From: Ashinkailepas kermadecensis
Lineage: Eukaryota > Arthropoda > Thecostraca > Neolepadidae
NCBI GenBank assembly: GCA_034440615.1
Contig: JAOTOM010003919.1
Span: forward strand, 124,001 to 188,000
DNA: 64,000 bases
Direction of reading: 5' to 3'
The notes beneath the pieces are model-generated. The model saw only the letters and a list, made by a program, of their open reading frames with translations, did not search any database and was not told the DNA's origin. Below are positions 57,783 through 64,000 of this stretch, one piece after another; the stretch's first letter is position 1, and the number at the start of each line of letters is the position of its first letter. Both the position numbers and the translations under genes were made by a program.

Positions 57783-60360
57783 CAACAAGTGCTTCCACCA
57801 CCCCATTCCGTTCGGGAAGTGGCAACCAAATTGGTTGAAGTCTGACTAATTTGAATTTTTATACTATGAACTAAAACAAACCGTAACCCCCCGCTTTCAC
57901 GATGCGTGTTCCTCTGGATCAAAATGTATGGGTCTAAGGCAAACGCGCGTCACCAGTACGAGGGGAAAGCACGAGGATAAAAATTGAGACCTCTGCAGCT
58001 CCCCCCCCCCCCTCCCCCCCTCCACACACACACCCTGGGCTGCCCATATTTAGCATGGGAGTCGATAAGGATCGAATGATAGCCCTCTCACAGCCTCTAC
58101 CCTTTGGGAGCAAGGGTGGCGGGATCTAGTTTGGTCATGAGGCAAGCACTCATTTTGGACTCGTTATTTAAGAGAGGAATACGCTATGCTTATGGCATCA
58201 GTCATGCATCGTCGATGCATCCACCATGGTTTGCGGTACGGCAACCGGGGACCTCTCCATCCCCGGGATACTCTGACTTCAAACTGAGGTCAATATGGAC
58301 CGCTCGATATAGCCCCTTTGAAAGCAGTTCTAGCACCCCGCTATGCTGGCACCTACACGGATCACTGATACACGGAAAATCCACATGCACTGAATACCCC
58401 CCCCCCCACCCACACACACATACACGGAAAATCCACGTAATAATAATATTATTGGAATATTCACTATTCGCGCATGCATACATACATACGTAGCTTTAAA
58501 TTCCTCGACAAATTGGTTGTAAGATCACCGTTGCATGCCATGTGTGTGAATAGACTAGGGCATGCAAATAATTGCTGTGTTTGACGGCCTAGTTCAAGTA
58601 AAAGAAGAGCTAATTTCATGTATTTATTTCAAGACCATATCAAGAAAACACTTTTGAACAACAATCAGGTAGTTTCTAGTCCCTAGCGCCTTTTGTTTTA
58701 GTTCTATTATTTTGTGTAGCACTGCACCTCACGCATCCCGTGCTAAGGCAATGGGAGTTTTTCAAGGTCATTCTTGTTTACGCTTCGGGCCGCTCTGGAG
58801 GCTAGTCAGCTGGCGTTATTGTCCAACCCGACTCGATTGGCCTTGGATTGAACCACTCGTGAGTGGACACGTTTTATTTTAGCCATTCTGATATGGCCCG
58901 TGGTTTAAATGAAAGGCTCCACTCACTCGTGGTTCAATATATATTATATCACGCCAGATACTACGATTCATATTCTATCCCGTGCTTTTGCAGCGTCGTT
59001 GTTTACCAATATGTTTTAATAGCACGGTGAGTGTTAGTCGTATCGTGCAGTGATTTGCAAACCTAGTCTAGTAAATCAGTCTAATGCTCTTGAGCGAAAC
59101 CATTTGCTATTAATTCCCGACAATTGCACTGGCGTTTAAGCTGGAAAACACATAAAATTCACGTGAAAGCTGGCATGAAATTAACTTGTTAAACCAGTCG
59201 TACTCATACCAGCAAACGATAGTATGAGAAATACCTTACTAAATGAACGTGTGTTGGACACCGAATTTTGCAGTCTCGTTCTAAAACATATTTTCCCTCG
59301 ACCTTCAGTCTCGTATCAAGTGTTTTCTTAGAACTGGATTTAAACATTCCTTTCCGTTCACCATTTCGTAGTATATATAGCTGGCATACACGGCTTGAGT
59401 TTCTATTGGAAGGGAAGGACTTCGCGATGAAAAAGGGTGCGATACTGCTGTATTATTAATCAAATTGTTCCTAAAAACGTAAAAAGTGTGTTTGATTGAA
59501 AGCTTCTCATTACAAAACAGCATAACATTTTATGGGTCGGTATGATTCTTTGCCACCTTTCAACAGAATCCCTTTATAGTATTTAGCCGCTCTCACTATA
59601 CTTGGGTGGTTTAGAACCATGGTGGACATGTTCAGCAGTGTCGGTTTCCATGTTCGAAAAATCGTACCGTGCTTTAGTAATGGTCCATGGATCCATCGTC
59701 CCCTATTGTAATATTGTTCAGCAATGAAACAATTTGGATGCGTGTAAAATGACATCTATTACATTTGACATCCAAATGTTGTTTTATATAAGTACCCAAC
59801 GTTTCGGTGTGCCACCTTTGTGAAGGGCAAATCAAACGTCAAAGTAGACAGTCAGGTCACAATCATAGCAGCACGCCATTCAGGATCACGAACTAAATAT
59901 CTACTTTGATCGCCTATTTCATCTTGAGAAGGGTGCGTCATAGAATCGTGTACATTGATCAAGCAGCATTTAAGGCTTACATGTAATACCCCATAGTTAG
60001 CAACGTAGCACAGCAACGTAGTTAGATATAATTATACCGTTTGGCCAACATCGTTAGAAAATATGTGGTTATAACGTCGCGTGACTAACCCAGCCGCCGC
60101 GACTTGCCGCGACAGGATGTGCAGTCTGGCTGGAGACGGAGATAACTGTTTGGACGCTCTTCCACGTCGGGTCGCTGCCGGTCGGTGCGGCAGTCGCGTG
60201 TTTAAATTATCTGTTGGCACTTGTAATTTCGGCTAAGCGGTTTGTCCTTCTTAAAGACTCTGAACTCTGTATTCGTACGCTTGCGCGAGCTGTTTGAACT
60301 ATCACGCCCATTTATTTGAATTGCACAAATATAGTGCAAAGTCAACGCCGCACTTGGAAC
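57783..60360. other. No gene recognised
   Basis: Contains C runs with CACACA at 57999-58032 and 58398-58425 (a direct ACACGGAAAATCCAC repeat lies at 58369 and 58422), and dispersed repeat copy C at 59005-59200. Short frames show no domain. Confidence 0.45.
59005..59200 (+). repeat. Dispersed repeat copy C
   Basis: Contains ATAGCACGGTGAGTGTTAGT, CGTGCAGTGATTTGC, TTGCACTGGCGTTTAAGCTG and CACGTGAAAGCTGGCATG, matching copies A and B. Confidence 0.65.
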
Positions 60361-60364
60361 CGGT

Positions 60365-60486
60365 TTTCGCGGCGCGCGGTCCTCTTGACCATAATTTCGC
60401 GGCGCGCGGTCCTCTTGACCATAATTTCGCGGCGCGCGGTCCTCTTGACCATAATTTCGCGGCGCGCGGTCCTCTTGACCATAATT
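60365..60486. repeat. 30-bp minisatellite, four identical copies
   Basis: The unit TTCGCGGCGCGCGGTCCTCT then TGACCATAAT is repeated four times without a single mismatch. It contains GGCGCGCGG and a BssHII-like GCGCGC core. Being 30 bp, it holds frames open on both strands (RRAVLLTIIS / NYGQEDRAPR); this is an artefact. Confidence 0.95.
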
Positions 60487-61400
60487 TCTCAACGCGGGCC
60501 ATATGGCTCCCCTGGGGTCCATGATAAATTTCCAGGGGCCAGAGGACAAAATTAGGAAAATGAGAGGTCACGGGGGGGGGGGGGGGGCACAGGGGGCCAC
60601 AGAACATCTCGCAGTAAGTAACTATTGTAATGTTGTTAAGTTTGCGTTGCTGATATAAGCCTAATGGTGTCATGTTAGTGCATTCATAGCATTCATGAGG
60701 GGAAAATGACTTGTTTTATTTTATTTACCACAACCTAAACATATAATACTAGATAATTATTGATGAGTGGAGTGGCGAAATGGGATGGAAGTCGAAACCT
60801 TGAATCAAAACATCGCTTACGATGAGCTGGGCGAGGCTGTTCCCCGTCAGAATGTTTCCCCGTCACTATACACATACCTTACGATAGATGTTGATTAATA
60901 CTCTCAATTTTTTTAAAATCTAAAGATGCCTTATGAGTATTGGGTATCTTCCAATGTAACGGGACATCCAATGACACGGGAAATATATTCGCGTTTTAGC
61001 TTATCCAGGTCTGTATAACTAATTAATGTCTTGGCCAATGTATGCCGTTGTTTTGAGGGTGTCGCTCGTTTAAATACCGGATAAACGGGATTCTACTGTA
61101 TTAGGTTTTTCATTATAACGCAATTTTTTTGTTTTTTACATTAGGGTTTTACTTTTATATTAGCCTTTTTTATTTGTAATTTTATATTTACCATTCAAAC
61201 TATATATACCAAGAAAATCTCATAAAATTTAACAATAAGAAAATATTACATGACTAAATCACTCTAAAATAAAAAGTGCTATAAACACCCATAGCTTAAT
61301 CACCAATATTTGATTCCACTCGTAATATACAAATATTAGGCTACTTAAATTCTTGATTCCGGATCATGCTGAATTATGATTTGTTGCATTCCAGATAAGC
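60487..61400. other. No gene; AT-rich region upstream of hAT gene
   Basis: Contains a 15-G run at ~60571-60587 next to CTCCCCTGG/CCAGGGG complementary blocks (60508-60535). I searched for a CAGGGTTTCTCAACC-like 5' hAT end here and saw none. Confidence 0.45.
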
Positions 61401-63095
61401 ATGGCCAGCGCAGCTAAGAAAAATTGCAGGCAATGTTCTATTGAATATCTTGCTTGTGGGTTCATTCAGTCCCCACAAAATAACACAATGCCATTGTGCC
61501 TGGTTTGCATGACCTCACATTCAAATGAAAGTATGTGTCCCTGCAAACTAAAAAAACATCTGGAGACTGCACACACAGACCAAAAAGACGAGCCACTTGA
61601 TTTCTTCAGGAAGTTACGTGATGACTTCCAAAAAAAAGATGACTGTGAATCAGATGTTCACCGAAAAGCGGTAAAATAGGCAGAAGTCTATTGGCTTCCT
61701 ACAAGATAGCGAATTTGATCCCAAAAGCTGGTAAGCAGCATACTATCCGCAAATCTGTAATCATGCCTGCAGTGTCCGTTGTGCTCTCAACAGTCATGAA
61801 TCAGAGTGCACAAGAAGTAACTGGTGTTATTCCTATGAGCAACCCATCAGTATCACGGCGCATCGACGAAATGGCGGTGGATGTTGATAGACAATTAGTC
61901 TCGAAACTGCAGGTGAACGAGTTCTCACTACAGATCGACGATTCAACTTTACCTGATAATTCGGCTCTTCTGATGGCGTTCGTTAGGTTTCTTGATACTG
62001 ATGATACATGTCAAGAAATGCTTTTCGCCTTGAAACTAACGACTGACACTACAGGCGAATCCATCTTTTAAAAAAACTCGAGGCCTATTTTGAGGAGAAC
62101 AACATTCCGTTCAAGAACGTTGTGGCTTGTGCAAAAGATGGTTCTGCTTCTGTGGTTCTGCTTCTGTGCAACAGATGGTGCTGCTTCTGTGGTCGAAAAG
62201 TATCTGTGGTTCAATGTCCACTTGAAAGAAACTGTGCCTAATGTGGTGTGCATTCACTGTGTTGTTCACTGGCAGCACCTGGTTGCCAAAACACAACTTG
62301 GAGGACGTCTGCACGAGGCGCTAGGGCGCGTTATCAAGGCTGTCAACTTCATCAAAAAAAGTGAACTGAATGATCGCCTCTTCCAGCGCTTGTGCGAAGA
62401 GAATGATGAAGAATTTGAACGACTGGTATTGCACACCGAAGTCAGGTGGTTGTTGAAGGGCAACTGAGTACGTCGTTTTGTTGCACTTTGGGACAGTGTT
62501 ATCTCGTTCTTGAGTGGAACAGAACTTAAAACTCAAGCTGTTCTGGTTGAACCTAGGAAGATGAGAGTTTGCTCAGTTTCCCTCCTTGGGAGCTACATCC
62601 AGCGAGCTGATTGATGATGACTTAGTCGTGTATGTTGACCATCTGAAGCAGCTGCATAATATCCAAGCTCGCTTCTCTGACCTCCTCCAAATGACGGTGC
62701 CACACTGGTTTGTGGATCCGTTCGTTGCCGATGCATCTGACGTTGACATCACCAAACAAGAAAACTTCATAGAACTGCAAAACGACACAACAGCTCAAGC
62801 GAGATTCAAACACGGAGTATGTCAGAAGCTGTTGGTGAGCGAAGAATGCCTAAGAAGTACCCACTACTCTGGAAAGAAGTGAAATTGTTCTTACTCGTTT
62901 TTCCAACATCCTACTTGGTGGAGTCAGGCTTCAGTAAGGTTATTTCACTACTTTCGAGGACTTGAAATCGCCTCGACATCGAGAAAAGAGGCGATCTACG
63001 TCTCGCTCTGAGGACGCTGGAGCCAAACATTGAAAATTTGTCAGTCCTACACCAGTCGCAGGGATCCCATTGAAAAACGCTTGGAGGCAGATACT
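61401..63095 (+). pseudogene. BED-finger hAT transposase (ZBED5/SCAND3-like), broken
   Basis: Starts MASAAKKNCRQCSIEY. A BED-type finger follows: MPLCLVCMTSHSNESM with KLKKHLETAH (C2..H..H, residues ~30-60). A stop at ~61677 separates the next block (61691-62071) with FSLQIDDSTLPDNS, the first catalytic Asp region. A frameshift leads to CAKDGSASV and, in a local duplication, CATDGAASV (second Asp region). Then VVCIHCVVHWQHL, LHTEVRWLLKGN (stop at 62465), VNPF-like FVDPFVADASDVD, FPTSYLVESGFSKV, a stop, NRLDIEK and DLRLALRTLEPNIENL, the C-terminal hAT dimerisation region. It would cut and paste the element. Four or more lesions make it inactive. Confidence 0.88.
62125..62193 (+). repeat. ~35-bp tandem duplication over the hAT second-Asp motif
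   Basis: GCTTGTGCAAAAGATGGTTC with TGCTTCTGTGGT (62125-62156) is followed by GCTTCTGTGCAACAGATGGT with GCTGCTTCTGTGGT (62160-62193). Each copy encodes a C.(K/T)DG(S/A)ASV motif. Confidence 0.85.
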
Positions 63096-63097
63096 GA

Positions 63098-63280
63098 TTG
63101 TACATGGATTCCTTATTGTTTTATAATGATTTTTAAGTTTTTAAAATCAAATTTTCATCCAAATTATGAAGTTGAAATGCGTTAAAGACAGAGGCTGATT
63201 GTACCTGGATTCCTTATTGTTTTATGCTTATTTGTGAGTTTTCAAATAACATATTCATGCAAATTATGAAGTCCATTGAT
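63098..63280 (+). repeat. Direct duplication in the hAT 3' region
   Basis: GCTGATTGTACCTGGATTCC and TTATTGTTTTAT.AT then CAAATTATGAAGT occur at about 63098-63172 and 63194-63275, about 80 bp each with mismatches. Confidence 0.75.
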
Positions 63281-63440
63281 TTACAATTGGAGTATGAATT
63301 ACAAGTCCATTGTTCTACCCAAACTACAATCACTACTGTATCTACTTCCCAAGATGCAGTAACTCAGGGGGGCCACGATAATTCAAATTGCCTTGGAGGA
63401 GGCCACTGCCGAAAGAAAGGTTGAGAAACCCTGCTCCAGA

Positions 63441-64000
63441 CGACATCACTGGCGTACAAGGAGAAGACTATCCTACAATAGCGCCCATCCTGCGTATATT
63501 GTGACATTATTATACGCAGAAAATGACATTCGTCGTCGCCTGGCATGTTAACGAATCATATTTTCTTTCGTCGTAAAACGTCCAGCAAATTCGATGCCTC
63601 CCTCCATCGATGTGTGAATACTCATACAACGTCGAGTTGTTCGTTGGCTGTTCTATGTCAACCCGTAGTGGCCATCTGTGCGCCACAGGCCATTTTAGAG
63701 CCGGTCGGTCGGCGAGCTTCCATAGGAAAAATGGAATATTTCATCGTATTTTGATGTTTTTGCATGTGTTTTTAGCGATCCACATGTTCAGAACACACAC
63801 AGCATGTGGGAAAATCATTTGCGCATCCGATGGAGTCAGTTTCATGCATTCTCATCAATAAATTAATGCGGTACCTGAGGATCATAGGGAGGCATGCTCA
63901 GGTATTTTAGCATGGCGATGGTTGGCAAAAATGCGGTCTTTCGTTTCGCGAGAGGCGCCACATCGTAAGTATCGCATTGGTACATCCAGAACACATATGT
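63441..64000. other. No gene recognised
   Basis: Short overlapping frames only; AATAAA at 63857 has no supported transcript. No repeat seen. Confidence 0.45.

Larger units (their letters stand above)
61401..63433 (+). mobile_element. hAT element, 3' end present, 5' end not found
   Basis: The 3' terminus GGTTGAGAAACCCTG (63419-63433) matches the common hAT/Charlie-type end. No matching start was seen upstream, so the element is 5' truncated or its start has decayed. The 8 bases after the end are CTCCAGAC; no copy of these was seen on the left. Confidence 0.6.

Overview
The window reads as repeat-dense intergenic DNA from an animal nuclear genome, most likely an arthropod and perhaps a crustacean. 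The evidence is: no operon-like gene layout; the decayed coding regions are animal transposon families (Transib, hAT, CR1/Jockey-group LINE, Penelope-like); GGTTAGG-type pentamer runs near 24.3-24.6 kb; long (AT)n and (GT)n tracts; many GC-rich minisatellites; and one exon resembling the last exon of a protostome ionotropic receptor (IR). The species cannot be named from sequence alone.

0-13 kb: minisatellites (40-, 31- and 20-bp units, plus a ~272-bp array) lead into the best-resolved object in the window, a full-length Transib-type transposon at 4826-9115. It has inverted ends that begin with the RSS-like heptamers CACACTG and CACAGTG, a perfect 5-bp target duplication (CAGTG), and a minus-strand transposase related to the RAG1 core. 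Both Asp motifs and the Glu motif are still visible. The gene is broken by frameshifts, stops and a hAT-like element (5710-6763) flanked by an 8-bp duplication. A short GC3-rich terminal exon of unknown identity follows at 11033-11159.

13-31 kb: simple repeats, a ~540-bp-arm inverted repeat (14.3-15.9 kb), two 3' fragments of one LINE family, a 35-bp minisatellite, two long degenerate arrays, an inverted repeat pair (28.3/30.0 kb) and a 33-bp array.

31-41 kb: microsatellites, a ~900-bp array of 30-bp units that runs directly into the stop codon of the putative IR last exon (33878-34133, minus), a TTAA-flanked piggyBac-like nonautonomous element, a 58-bp minisatellite and a tRNA-derived SINE.

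41-64 kb: a LINE with one uninterrupted 1158-codon ORF (endonuclease plus reverse transcriptase); a second, decayed LINE whose endonuclease region has become a 28/29-bp minisatellite; a Harbinger-like MITE with TAA duplications; a Penelope-like element with RT and GIY-YIG domains; a transposase-like C-terminal fragment; and a decayed BED-finger hAT transposase with a hAT-type 3' end.

No complete host gene is visible. The genes do not form a pathway: the locus is a record of successive insertions and tandem expansions around at most two host exons. All family assignments are from motif recognition without database searches.
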